Notes: generated by a model from the sequence alone, not told the origin. Shown: positions 1 to 9,430, counted from the first letter of the stretch. The stretch: 14,167 nucleotides of DNA from Larix sibirica (GCA_004151065.3 NWUY0300006420.1:1-14167), one strand, 5' to 3'. Translations and numbers: made by a program.

Positions 1-882
1 TTTGTATATGAATGTGGAATGATTTTATTTTCTGTCTATGATAATTATGCTTGTTTATGCATGCTATATGTGTGGATAGAGTTTTAAATTCCATTGTGTT
101 TCACATTCACGAATTTATTCACACATTTTTTAATTATGAATTCGTATTATGGCCCATAGGGTGAAATTTGAAAACCTGTAATTCGTAATTACCCTCTCCT
201 CTAGTTGAATAGATGGATGGGGATGTGACATATAAACAAGAAGCAAGTATGCCAACTGCTCCTAATATGATTGTTGATTAATTATTCCAAAATGTAAACC
301 ATAAGCATTTTAGTATTCAAGGTGACAAGATACTTAGTTTTAATAGATCACAATGAAACCTTAGAAAACCCATGGTACAACACCCTTAATTTAGCCTTCA
401 CTCAAAAGTACAATTATTAATGCTTTTCAACTTGGGGAGACCCTAAGTTGATGGTTCCCATTCCATGAAATGCACTAAGTGTAAATAATTGCATCGATTC
501 TAAACATCCAACCTTCAAATCATCAAAGAGGGGAAGCACACCACATCATGAAGGGTTTTACTCACTACGCATACACAAACCCACCAATTAGAACACCACT
601 AGCACATGAAGACATATCATCCAACACCTCCTAGCTAACCATCATATCGTTAACTTGACAAAAAAGAATAAACATCCCCTAGCCAAAACATAAGTATACC
701 CCTATCCATCAAAGTATATGACCATGCAATCCTACAAGCTCAATCCTTGTGACAAAAAATCACAAGTGTTGTGATGAAAATCACAAGTGCAAGCCTCATG
801 CAACATGAGGAGTAACAATGCCTGCTCATGGGAAGCAACCCTATCCACACACTGATTGACCTTGGAAGATTTTTGATAATGT
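1..882 (-). mobile_element. Non-coding internal leader of a minus-strand LTR retroelement
   Basis: This stretch lies downstream (minus strand) of the primer binding site at 883-894, so by position it should be the internal leader of that element. I see no gag-like reading frame on either strand and no open frame of note. It holds a small direct and inverted repeat cluster at 746-789. The lack of any gag within 880 bases of the primer site fits a non-autonomous element or a heavily decayed one. The left end of the element is outside the window. Confidence 0.35.
746..789. repeat. Small hairpin plus 21-bp direct repeat
   Basis: CTTGTGA (746-752) and TCACAAG (760-766) form perfect 7-bp inverted arms around a 7-base A-rich loop. 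AAAATCACAAGTG occurs at 756 and again at 777, a period of 21. The two structures overlap. This is a local duplication in the non-coding leader of the left retroelement, and no function can be assigned. Confidence 0.5.
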
Positions 883-894
883 GCTTTGATACCA
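883..894 (-). promoter_or_regulatory. Primer binding site, initiator-Met tRNA type
   Basis: Read on the minus strand, this 12-mer is TGGTATCAAAGC. It differs at one position from the usual plant retrotransposon primer binding site complementary to the 3' end of initiator methionine tRNA. It directly abuts a sequence ending in TTTAACA, as expected where a 5' LTR meets the internal region. The position and orientation fit a plant LTR element transcribed toward the left edge of the window. Confidence 0.6.
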
Positions 895-2094
895 TGTTAA
901 ATTTTCAAGACATAGTAAGTAGACATGCACTCATAAATACAAAACCTAAACTGTAAACTGATTAACCTATCAAATTATGACAACAAGTACTAAATTCTAC
1001 AACACCCAATCACCGCCATCTTCTATTAGCTGAAGGAAGAAAGTACAATGCAATGGCTCAAAAATAACACTAACTTGCTATCCCAGTGGAATACCCTGCC
1101 TTTCTTTAAAAATTAATAGACTAAGAAGAGACTAGGGTTTACGATAATAGACCATCCTAGTCATTAGCCTAATCCTAAAAAGGAGAGGAATTCTGACCCC
1201 AATTATGCTTAGAACTAAGAATAGTCTGCCCAACCTAAATGTAAAATTTACCTAGAATTTCCTTGAAATATGTGGCCTATCCTAAATCTGGGACTCTCTG
1301 TTATGCACCTTTCCTAACTTTCGAAGAACAACTAATCAAAGATAGAATAGCGCCTAAGTAAAGAACTAAAAAACAATTTCTAAATAAGGAAGGCAGTGCC
1401 TTCTAAAACTGGAAAAACTACTATAATAAAGCATGATAATACTGTTGTTCCTACTACACTAATATGCCTCATCCATCAACTACAATCACTGCTACTGCAC
1501 AGGAACCGAGGCAAGTCTTGGATGGATCTGCTGTGTATGCTGTGCTGAAGGAGAACAATCACTGAGCATTATGTAATAACTAAGAACAATAGTAAGTTAA
1601 AATACTATAAAGATCTTATGAATCCTGATTTGGCTGATCAAAATTGTTTTTCCAACATTAGGAACGTAAAAAAAAAATCAATAATGCTCAGGACTAATGC
1701 CCATGATCTCCATAATGAAATTAGTCGTTGAACCAAACTTGAAAACACCTTGGAGTGAGTTAATTTGCAAAATTTGTGAAACAAAGGAAGCTGAGGCTGA
1801 GCAACATTTCCTTAACTTGCCCTACCCTTAATAATATAAGACTTAACTTTACCCAGTTTCATAACTCCATTACTCTCCAGAATCTCCTGGCTTATTGAAA
1901 CGATAATGAACTTGATACTTTCATTTCCACTATATTCAATTGTAGAAATGATATTTTGAAAAATATCTAGTCTGATTCCTTTTATTTGTATGACAGACCT
2001 TGTTGGACCTAGAGGATGCTAAACAACAACATCATCATCATTAATGATTATTATTAACCTAAGTACGCTAATTAGAACTTAGACAGTCTTAACA
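895..2094 (-). mobile_element. Candidate 5' LTR of a minus-strand retroelement, copia-like
   Basis: The right-hand side of the primer site begins TGTTAA (895-900). A matching TTAACA occurs at 2089-2094, giving 6-bp inverted ends of the TG...CA type and a 1.2-kb LTR. The 895 boundary is well supported by the adjoining primer site. The 2094 boundary is a guess, because other CA-ending points exist and the second LTR is outside the window, so the pair cannot be compared. There is no coding capacity inside. I call it copia-like only because the primer site follows the LTR with no spacer. Confidence 0.45.
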
Positions 2095-2737
2095 AACTAG
2101 GGCTTATATCCTTATACACATGGTATCCCATCTAAAGTTTGTTACCAGGAAAGGTATTATTTTAATCTCCACTCTACGTCATTCACATGGTGGTACACCG
2201 TACATTGATTAGAAGTTCCTCTTTGATACAAGCTTTTTCTACAAGCTCTAGATATGACGGAGATGTGCTGCTACCATTGGATTTTTCTGGGGTTCGCATT
2301 TCTATAGTCTTTTGGACTCCACAGTCCATATCATAGCCAAATTCCATAGTTCTTTTTGGCCTAACAGAGGAGCCCTCATGGATTTATCTGGGCAGATTAC
2401 TGGGGCCATCTGTAATAGGATTATTCTGCCAATTTGTCAAATAAAAGAACTGTCTTTCTTATGCTTAAAAAATGGTTGATAGACATTGTTTCATAGTTTC
2501 TCTTATAAAGAATGGATTCACTTATCCTCGGAGTTCAGTTTTCTGTCACTTTAACTGGTTTCCAGAGCTGACACTTCATGTCTTCCTTGTAATCAAGATG
2601 TCAAATATGATATGATAATTCAATTTACCATTATTTCTGTTCTTGTGAAATGTCCTATGTTGGTATTATTTTTTCAGACTTTATCTTCAGTTTGAACTGT
2701 TGCAAAAGGATCAGAACTGAGTTATATGCTTGTTCAG
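2095..2737 (+). other. Intron sequence upstream of the HD-Zip III exons
   Basis: No coding region, RNA gene or clear repeat is visible. The segment ends in a T-rich run and CAG at 2735-2737, which serves as the splice acceptor for the exon starting at 2738. The preceding HD-Zip III exon, which carries the start of the START domain and the miR165/166 target, was sought in 1-2737 by eye and not found. Confidence 0.5.
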
Positions 2738-2851
2738 GTTGCAGATGTTCTTAAAGATCGTCCTGGATGGTTCTGTGATTGCCGTCGAATGGAAATTTTA
2801 GGTGCATTCACAACTAGTAGTGGTGCAACAGTGGAGTTGTTGTACTCTCAG
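2738..2851 (+). CDS. Class III HD-Zip protein, START-domain exon (first of three seen)
   Basis: This exon encodes 38 residues in phase 0, from VADVLKDRPG to ELLYSQ, between an AG acceptor (2736-2737) and a GTAACT donor (2852). It corresponds to the early START domain of class III HD-Zip (REVOLUTA/PHABULOSA/C3HDZ) transcription factors, which control meristem, leaf polarity and vascular patterning; START is a predicted lipid-binding fold. The motif KDRPxWxxDCR is recognisable, as is the TSSGATVELLY strand. Departures from the family are Gly in place of Ser after RP and Cys in place of Arg before DC. The frame has no stop. The homeodomain, zipper and first part of START must lie upstream of the window, if present at all. 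Confidence 0.85.
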
Positions 2852-3076
2852 GTAACTTGGATGTTTTATGTCTTCGGCATTAGAAAATAACATAGGATTT
2901 GCTTACATTCAGTACCTATATAAAAACTGCGGCCTAGGTGGCTAGATTCATTGTGTGAGCAGAAAAAAGCACTGGAAAATGGTTGTTCTTTTTGGCTGTG
3001 CATGCAATATAACGTTATGTTTGCTGCATTACAAACTTCGTTTAAAACTAATAAATATGTGACATATGCGATGTAG
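2852..3076 (+). other. Intron between HD-Zip III exons (225 bp)
   Basis: A GT...AG intron, T-rich, starting GTAACT and ending ATGTAG. The reading frame joins in phase 0, between Gln of LYSQ and Met of MYSPTTL, a junction I recall as a conserved intron position in class III HD-Zip genes. It holds nothing else of note. Confidence 0.75.
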
Positions 3077-3160
3077 ATGTATTCTCCAACCACTCTGACC
3101 CAAGCTCGCGACTTTTGCACATTACGATATACGTCAGTACTCGAGGACAGAAATTTGGTG
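3077..3160 (+). CDS. Class III HD-Zip protein, START-domain exon (second of three seen)
   Basis: This exon encodes 28 residues, MYSPTTLTQARDF to VLEDRNLV, between ATGTAG and GTAAAG splice sites. It matches the START-domain segment that carries the conserved PTTL, ARDF, TLRYT and LED motifs of class III HD-Zip proteins. The Met-Tyr start and the Cys after ARDF resemble the conifer, fern and moss members more than the Arabidopsis ones, which usually have Thr-Tyr and Trp. That comparison is from memory. LEDRN replaces the family's LEDG-S, so a normally conserved Gly is Arg. The ATG here is internal to the domain and is not a start codon. The frame is open. Confidence 0.88.
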
Positions 3161-3400
3161 GTAAAGTTCTTTTCATGTTATAAATTATGGACGATCTTTT
3201 CGTCTTTGTTTTTTAATTCATTTCTGTTCACTTCTAGTCCTTATTTGCAATGCATGCACGGATCTATTAATCACTTTCCCTTTTTAATGGTTCTGTTCAC
3301 TTCTGTGATTTCTTTGTATTTGACATACAGAATCCAGATAAATCAGCTTATCTAGAGAGTTTTAGTGAAATAATGACATTTTCGTTTCATTATATATCAG
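3161..3400 (+). other. Intron between HD-Zip III exons (240 bp)
   Basis: A GT...AG intron starting GTAAAG and ending TATCAG, T-rich throughout. It splits two adjacent Val codons in phase 0, so the joined protein reads LVVCERSL. An open frame runs on from the preceding exon across this intron, but that extension has no family similarity. Confidence 0.75.
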
Positions 3401-3544
3401 GTTTGTGAACGTTCATTGAACCTGGGTATGGTACCTTCAACTGAAGGTTTTGTTAGAGCAGAGATGCTTTCAAGTGGATATTTAATCCGTCCTTGTGGAG
3501 GTGTTGGATCAATTGTTTACATTGTTGACCACATGGACTTGGAG
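3401..3544 (+). CDS. Class III HD-Zip protein, START-domain exon (third of three seen)
   Basis: This exon encodes 48 residues, VCERSLNLGM to IVDHMDLE, from a CAG acceptor to a GTTTCA donor at 3545. It is the strongest family match: CERSL, FVRAEMLSSGYLIRPC and IVDHMDLE are hallmark class III HD-Zip START segments. Two features are odd. The loop between CERSL and FVRAEM is a few residues shorter than usual and lacks the Gly/Pro-rich content. The near-invariant PC(E/D)GGGSI becomes PCGGVGSI. The donor has a canonical GT but a weak context. The next family exon, which begins WSVPEVLRPLY-like, is not visible in the remaining 10.6 kb. This is either a real divergent paralog with a very large intron, or a decaying fragment that has not yet gained stops. 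Confidence 0.88.
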
Positions 3545-4500
3545 GTTTCATTCTTTCTTGCCATTTTTAAGGATGATTAATTCTGCTGATAAATCATAAC
3601 AATGAGTTATAAATTTGTTTTTGGATGTGAATGTTCATGGTGGTATTTCAAAAATTCTTTGTTTTGACGTTAAATTTATTTAATTATAAAAAAATTCAAT
3701 TCAGACTTAATCAATGATAAAGCTTTTTGTCTTGTAGCTTGCCATGCCATAATTCAGAAGAAATACTATCAAATGTTTTGTTTGGCATGTCAACTGTTCT
3801 ATAAAAGTTTAGTTAATGCACAACTTTATCGTTTCAATTTTGCATCTGTCCTGAGTTATGCTGCAAATTTTTGTCTTCACAATAAAAAATGGCTGAATGT
3901 AAATGCAATCAATGATCATCGATTTATATGTAGCCTTTCCTTTCGGAGGTACTCATGCAATAAATCAAGCTTGATTCCTGTTGGGACCTTGAGCTTGCTA
4001 ATGTTGCAAATTACAGTCATATAACCACAATAACATTGAATTTACTCTTGTAAAAGCCTGCATTGGCTGTGTTACCCGTCATATTGTATGAGAACCAATC
4101 TAGGTTGAAGACCCTACCCAAGCAGTTTGCGTATGGAGGGTGATGGCTTAGAAGTTAGAAGCCATACTTTTATGGTTTTTGATGCATATTGTTCACAAGT
4201 TGTCATCTCTTGTTTGCATCATCATCTCACTTTATGGAGGCTTTCATCTTTGCACATATAGAGTGTTTAGTGCCTTGGTGGGGTTTCACTGAGCATAATG
4301 CACCCTTTATTAACCCCTAGCACTTTGCATTAAGATGGAAACTATTCAACTAAGGGTTTTGCCTAAGTATTATGCCTCATTATTCGATTTAATTGATTAT
4401 TGAGGCGATGCATTGGTTTGCCTAGCATGTCATACATTCATATGGGTTCTTGTGCATGTTGAAGGAGAATACCCATCAACTTAGTGGTTACTAAGTGTTG
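3545..4500 (+). other. Non-coding intron-like sequence, no feature seen
   Basis: AT-rich, T-biased sequence following the last visible exon. I find no HD-Zip III exon, no RNA gene and no clear transposon end. Short open frames (for example near 3773-4024) show no recognisable protein. From about 4050 the composition shifts toward GT-rich text typical of old plant repeats, so a boundary between intron and inserted repeat may lie near there. Confidence 0.4.
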
Positions 4501-4531
4501 GAGTGTGGTTATTTGAGTTTCTACACCCTTT

Positions 4532-4875
4532 GGCACTCTTTTCTATGGCACCTAATTTGGGATTTGTGATGGTTTATTTAGATTGATGACATTTCTCCTT
4601 TAGGAGCGCTCCAAATGTGCACATTTCCATAGGGCACCCTCATTCCTTGGTGTTATTTGATTGTTATATATGGTCCAACCTTCATGCACATTTTTCTAAG
4701 GCACACTTTTTCTCTTGCATGGTATGATATGAGAGTTGATGATGTGTGGTTTGAGGGCACTTCATGCTTGTATTGGAGGGTATTCCAATCCTCATGCACA
4801 TTCTCCTAGGTCGTTGGCTCATGGTTTGATGAGTTTGGCTGCCCTTTCACGTGTATTTATTCCTTTCCATAGTCC
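4532..4875 (+). repeat. Degenerate short repeats around GCACATTTYCYTAGG
   Basis: Variants of a motif close to GCACATTTCCTAGGGCAC recur near 4532, 4589, 4619, 4686, 4796 and 4863, spaced roughly 30 to 110 bases apart. Examples are GCACATTTCCATAGGGCACC at 4619 and GCACATTCTCCTAGG at 4796. The spacing is irregular and the copies are diverged, so this looks like an old, scrambled tandem array within repeat DNA. No protein is encoded. Confidence 0.35.
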
Positions 4876-5411
4876 TAGGTTGCCCCTCTCTTGGAGGTGT
4901 CAACTTTTGGGGTTACTCCAAAAGTGTTTACACCATGTTTGGGGCATTTCATGAGATTTGGGGTATATGGTGTATGTTCTGCCCCGGGATGGTTCAAGAT
5001 GGATTGTAGTATGGGAGTGGTACATGATGGGTAGGAATAATTGAGATAGCTTTCTCTGTTGGTGCTTGACTTCAGGAGGGTTCTAGCTTGGCTTTTTCCC
5101 CTTGGGCATTAGAGATCTCTTACATGAGGGTGGACAACCTTCATTGTGGCCACATGTAGAGTTCACTTGGTTGGACAACACCTTACATGTGATGAGGACG
5201 GTTATGCATCTTGGAAGAGGGCTTTAGGCCCTAGTTGGCATGTGGCAGCTTGGATCCCTGTTTGGAGGATTGGAGATGGTTCAGAGACACTTGAGGCTTT
5301 GGCGATGTTCTTTTGATAGAGGAGCTAGACTAGTGGAGTACATTGAATAGGAGGATAGATGGAGTTCGTGGAGGCTTTTGATAGAGGGATGTGGATGTGC
5401 CTTGTGTAGCT

Positions 5412-5455
5412 ACATCACCTTGGAGCCATTATTGTGCACGACATCACCTTGGAGC
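5412..5455 (+). repeat. 15-base direct repeat, period 29
   Basis: ACATCACCTTGGAGC occurs exactly at 5412-5426 and 5441-5455. It is a local duplication inside non-coding repeat sequence. Confidence 0.6.
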
Positions 5456-5895
5456 ATGACACATGTACTTGAAAGTGTAGCGTCTCACTTGCATTGGCCT
5501 ACAAGTGCTCACTGCAGGTTTCTTATTAGGACTAAAGCCCACATTGTATTGTTGGCCTCCCTTACCTCATATTGTTGGCCACTTATTCAGGTATATGCCA
5601 TCATATTGATCACTACCGCCATAGATCAATCACTTCTACAGGGTGGTGGTGCATTACTCAGTGCTCTACAGTCCTAATTTTCATGAACGTGCATGGATTT
5701 GATGCACTCAGTATTTTCTAGACGTACTAATGTATTTGGATACCCATTTGGTCCTACTTTCAACCTACAGGGTTGCATGTCAGAATGCTCCTCCAGCTTG
5801 ATCATGTTATGCCCTAAGTTGCACAAAACGGGAAACATCTGGAAGTTTCCGAAATGGGTACGGCATGAAATGCGACCCTCCAAAAATGGAAATGT

Positions 5896-5932
5896 TTATA
5901 TATATGTGTGTGTATGTATGTATGTATGTGTG
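5896..5932 (+). repeat. TA/TG/TATG microsatellite
   Basis: A simple repeat of TATA, then TGTG, then about four TATG units, then TGTG. A length-variable microsatellite of this kind is common in plant intergenic DNA. Confidence 0.85.
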
Positions 5933-6167
5933 TTAGAAAAACACGTTCTTGCAAGAAAAAAATAATGAGACACATACATGACATTTTAGAAGGAAAATCA
6001 TGTTGATAATCATTTGTTATTAAAAATCATTGCTTTATTAAAAAATAGAAAAAAAAATTGGGCCAATTTGAGGGACCTTCAACCCTCTTTCCTGCTCGTA
6101 CAAGCCTACGCAAGCAAAATAAAATCACGAAACGACATCTGTACAGCCCGAAATGCCATCGGTTGTA

Positions 6168-6208
6168 CCATACGACGTTTCCTACTCGTGAAACGATGTA
6201 AGGTATGG
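6168..6208. repeat. Imperfect inverted repeat with CCATAC/GTATGG ends
   Basis: The left arm (6168-6181) starts CCATAC and ends CGTTTC; the right arm (6190-6208) starts GAAACG and ends GTATGG, with bulges in the right arm. It sits in a patch where CGTTTC or GAAACG recurs. It could be a fold-back remnant of a small transposon, but no flanking duplication was identified. Confidence 0.35.
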
Positions 6209-6799
6209 CTGATGACGTTTCGGTGGGGTTTCGTACCCGTTTTGACATTTCATCGAGTTTTCGATACTGGTATGGGGCCTGGGTAGGCGTTTCCTGCAAC
6301 ATAAGTTACGCCCCAGATTCTCTACAGCACACTCTACTAGATGTGACAAAGAGGGGGTCCTTTTTGCTACTGTAGAAGGCCAAGTTGGGGCTTGTTTATG
6401 TAAAAGTGTTGGTCTAGCGTTGACCCGGACCCCTTGGTCGGTCATGTTTGGAAGTCTCGGTCCTCATTTCAAGGTGCATTGGTGTTGTGGCCCTACTAAC
6501 TCCCCTTTGATGGGTGGTAACTCCCTATCATGTCAGGCATTTATGCCTTGGGTAGGTATTGGTGCATATTGGGGTGACTCCATTAGGATACATGATTTGT
6601 GAAGCCCCTAGCCACACTTATAATGTTATGCTTTGTAAATGTGATTGCACTTGTAAGGGTTGCGTCATGCCCGCTTTAGCACACATCAATCATACCCACT
6701 TGGACCTTAGTTTGTTGTATTACCCCTCCTCTTGGTCATCTTGGTCAAAGAAATGTAGGATGTCCACCTTAAAAGAGCATTTAGAAGGATGTACCTTGC

Positions 6800-6810
6800 A
6801 AAAAGGAGGA
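6800..6810 (+). promoter_or_regulatory. Polypurine tract-like run before a likely LTR
   Basis: The run AAAAAGGAGGA directly precedes TGTTGAGGG at 6811. A purine run touching a TG-starting LTR is the normal plus-strand priming site of LTR retrotransposons. If correct, the interior of that element lies to the left. Confidence 0.45.
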
Positions 6811-7803
6811 TGTTGAGGGAAAAAAACACATTGTTGCGGCATGCCATCCTCCTTCTAGGCTCAATGTTCCATCTTGGTTGAAGCCTCTTTCTTATGTCAT
6901 TATTTTATGTCTTTTGGCTTAGTCCCCAACCATTTTTGTGGGTGACAAGTCATATATTTGAGTTATATGTCATTTTTGTAAGGTTGGCTTGAGGATAAAG
7001 GAGATAGGGTGCTTTAGTATATATAAAGCACCTCTCCTCCTCATTTGAAACAATTGGATCATGGGGATTATCACTATGAAACTGTTATTTCTTTTGGTAT
7101 GCATGAGCTTCTATGTGTAGTGCACCTTCTTCTTGGCTTGTATTCTAGAATTTGAAGGATAATTTTGATATTTCAAGGTTTCTTTACATGCTTTCAAGGT
7201 TGATTCAAAGAAAGCTAACGCTATCTCTTCAGAAGGAAATATTCTAGGGTTCTCACTCTTGTTCTTGTTCCTTCATTGGTGTGGGTAAGATCTTCAATCT
7301 CTTGTCTTGTCTTGCTTTTGCTTCCATGGTAAGAGTATTTAGGGTTTTATTTCATATAAATGTGTTAACCTTGTTGGTGAGGTAATTCTCTTGGGGAATC
7401 CCTCTTGTTCTGGCCCTTGTTTATCCTAATTAGGTCAAAGACTATTTTAACCTTAGGGGTTCTAATCTTTGTCCTAGATCATAAGCATTGAGTTGCCAAT
7501 TCTAGAAAGGGACGTTGCATATGAATCTTTTGTTTCCCTAGGAATAAGACTACAAGTCTAATTCCATATAAAGAAAAAACTTAAAAATTTCATATTTCTA
7601 TATTAGGAAAAAATACAAAAAAACTAATATTCCCAAAATATAAATAATTGAATATATAAAGCCCTAAAAATTACATAGTTAAAAAATCCCCAAAATATTG
7701 CGTTTGTGAGGAAAACATTTTGTTAAAAGTGATTTTTCACCTTGGTTTTGTGGATAATCTTCAAGGACTCCCCCTTTGGATGGTTAGTTTAAGAGATCTA
7801 ACA
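6811..7803 (+). mobile_element. Candidate LTR, plus orientation, about 1 kb
   Basis: The segment begins TGTTGAG after a purine tract and has a TATA box at 7018-7027 roughly 210 bases in, as in the U3 region of an LTR. A plausible end is CTAACA at 7798-7803, near-complementary to the start. The sequence after it, AGTTGTGTGAG, may be a worn primer binding site. No second copy of this LTR is visible, so both ends are inferred from signals only. It has no coding capacity. Part of the interior (about 7560-7720) is very A/T-rich. Confidence 0.4.
7018..7027 (+). promoter_or_regulatory. TATA box of the candidate LTR
   Basis: TATATATAAA followed by a pyrimidine-rich CCTCTCCTCCTC. The setting resembles an LTR core promoter; transcription would be expected to start about 25 to 35 bases downstream. 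Confidence 0.45.
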
Positions 7804-8637
7804 AGTTGTGTGAGTTTTAGTCCATTTTTAGATCTGGTATAAGCAGGTACAACCATAAAAAAGACAAGCTCCTACAAGTCGAAAGTTAAAGAAAGCATCT
7901 ATAATAAGACTAGAGTGTTGGAACTTTATTGGAGGCTTGTTATGAGTGATTTGAGGCACATTTCAACAATGGTTAGGGCATAAACCAGGTCTTTGTTTTC
8001 TGTTGCATCCATTGTAGCAGTTCTTTTAAGGGTTTCCCTAGAAGTATGTACTTAACCCTACTCCATTTAACACTTGTCCCTAGGTAAGATGGATTTCATC
8101 TCATCAATTTTTGGGCATTAAATTGGCATTCTTCGGGCTGTTACTGACTGTTATATTGCAACAGTAAATTAAGCTTCATTTGTTGGTTGGTTCATTAATT
8201 TGATGTGGTCATTGATTATTTCATTTATTTATTTCTCTAACTCCTATCCTCTTAAGAGTGCCTGGTAAACTACTAAACACCCTAGGTACTTGCCTTCATT
8301 GTTTTGACTCCATAAGGCACTGATCTTTGTTTTAAGAGGTTGCTTGTGAGGTATTCTTGTATTGCTTAACTTGTTTCACACGTCTACTTCATCTACATTA
8401 GGGATACCCCCTTGGTCTCTAGGATTTGGCCTAAAGCGAGAGGAGTTGTGCTAAGGTGACATTGGGCGCACTTCCTATTTGTAATATACCAAATCTTTGT
8501 ATATTTGATGTTGTGTAGGGTTTGTTGCAGTGTTTGGTATTTTATTGAAGTGCTTGATGTATAATGTAGCCAATAACAGGGGCATGGATAATAATAATGT
8601 TGCATGACCCCGATATATCAAATAATCAGATCTACAA
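7804..8637. other. Non-coding sequence between two LTR-like segments
   Basis: No recognisable gene or RNA. It may be interior sequence of the element to the left, cut off by insertion of the gypsy element to the right. A minus-strand open frame of about 140 codons (8475-8900) crosses the proposed LTR edge, resembles nothing known to me and is probably chance. Confidence 0.35.
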
Positions 8638-8816
8638 TGTAATAAGCTCAGAAGTAAAGCATGGACATACCGAATGGATGTACTCAAGTTGTGTGATCTT
8701 ATAGAGAAGACATGCATGTCATGCACAAGGTCTGGTGCAAGAGACTGGAAGTAGCTACTAAGAAAATTTTCCCCATTGTGCATGCATAGCCATACGCATA
8801 GATTTGGTCTCTGCTC

Positions 8817-9157
8817 AATAATAACGCCTCCAAAAATGATAGATCTAACCACAAAGAGTAGTGATGATGCCAAATATGAATCGCCTCGATGAATGAGCAA
8901 GAATTTATAACTCCAAAGAGCTCAGAACAATGTGCCCCTTGTGATGCAGTAAAGAAGAATGTGCCCTCAATGTTGTATAGAAAGTATGCTAGACGCCTCA
9001 ATGATGAACAAGGAAATACACCCTCTGTGGATTAAATCTTCAAGACTTCCAGTGAAGAAGGATAGGAAGAGATTCCAGTTGATAACCAATAATGCGCCCT
9101 TTAGATGATCCAATGATGCACCCTCAAAATGACAATAGGAATGCGCCCCTCATGATG
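8817..9157. repeat. Scattered GCCCTC motif array
   Basis: About nine variants of AATGCGCCCTCAATGATG lie within 340 bases, near 8817, 8878, 8927, 8958, 8990, 9014, 9091, 9112 and 9139. Good examples are AATGTGCCCTCAATGTTG (8958) and GAATGCGCCCCTCATGATG (9139). Spacing ranges from about 20 to 75 bases, so this is not a clean tandem repeat. It lies inside the proposed gypsy LTR. Confidence 0.45.
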
Positions 9158-9430
9158 TAATATGCAATTGTAGGTATCCTTGAATCCTTGAAGAATACTA
9201 AATATACTATAGTCTTGAAGCCTGGTGATAGATCTGGATGATCTATCCTCTGACTTGGCTAGGATGGATAGATTTCGCCATCGAACCCAAGGTTGGCTAA
9301 GGAAATTCTCCCTCAACCCTAAGTAGCTCTCAGAGCTCTCAAAGCGATTTCCAAAAGTGAAATAATAACAATTTACATGCCCAAAAAATTCAACTTGCTT
9401 CTTTTATCCTTTTTGACTTGTGCATGCCGC

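Larger units (their letters stand above)
4876..6799 (+). other. GT-rich non-coding repeat debris
   Basis: Long stretch without any recognisable gene. It contains a 15-base direct repeat, ACATCACCTTGGAGC, at 5412 and 5441, a TG-rich microsatellite near 5896-5932, and a CGTTTC/GAAACG-rich patch at about 6120-6260. Open frames of 60 to 99 codons lack family motifs, and those on opposite strands overlap each other. By position it could be the non-coding interior of the element whose LTR seems to begin at 6811. Confidence 0.35.

Noticed and set aside
3077-3079. ATG at the start of the second HD-Zip exon as a gene start.
   Set aside because: It directly follows a splice acceptor and aligns with an internal START-domain position, so it is an internal Met codon.
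2738-3544. miR165/166 target site expected in class III HD-Zip genes.
   Set aside because: The site is encoded in an earlier START exon that is not in the window, so it cannot be assessed.
5378-6816. Several open frames of 60 to 99 codons on both strands.
   Set aside because: They overlap one another on opposite strands, lack any recognisable motif and lie in repeat-like DNA.
8147-8165. ACTGTT/AACAGT inverted repeat.
   Set aside because: Arms of six bases are expected by chance in AT-rich DNA. No T run or gene context supports a function.
8475-8900. Minus-strand open frame of about 141 codons.
   Set aside because: It does not start at a convincing ATG, shows no family motif, crosses the proposed LTR edge and overlaps the GCCCTC motif array. 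Probably chance.
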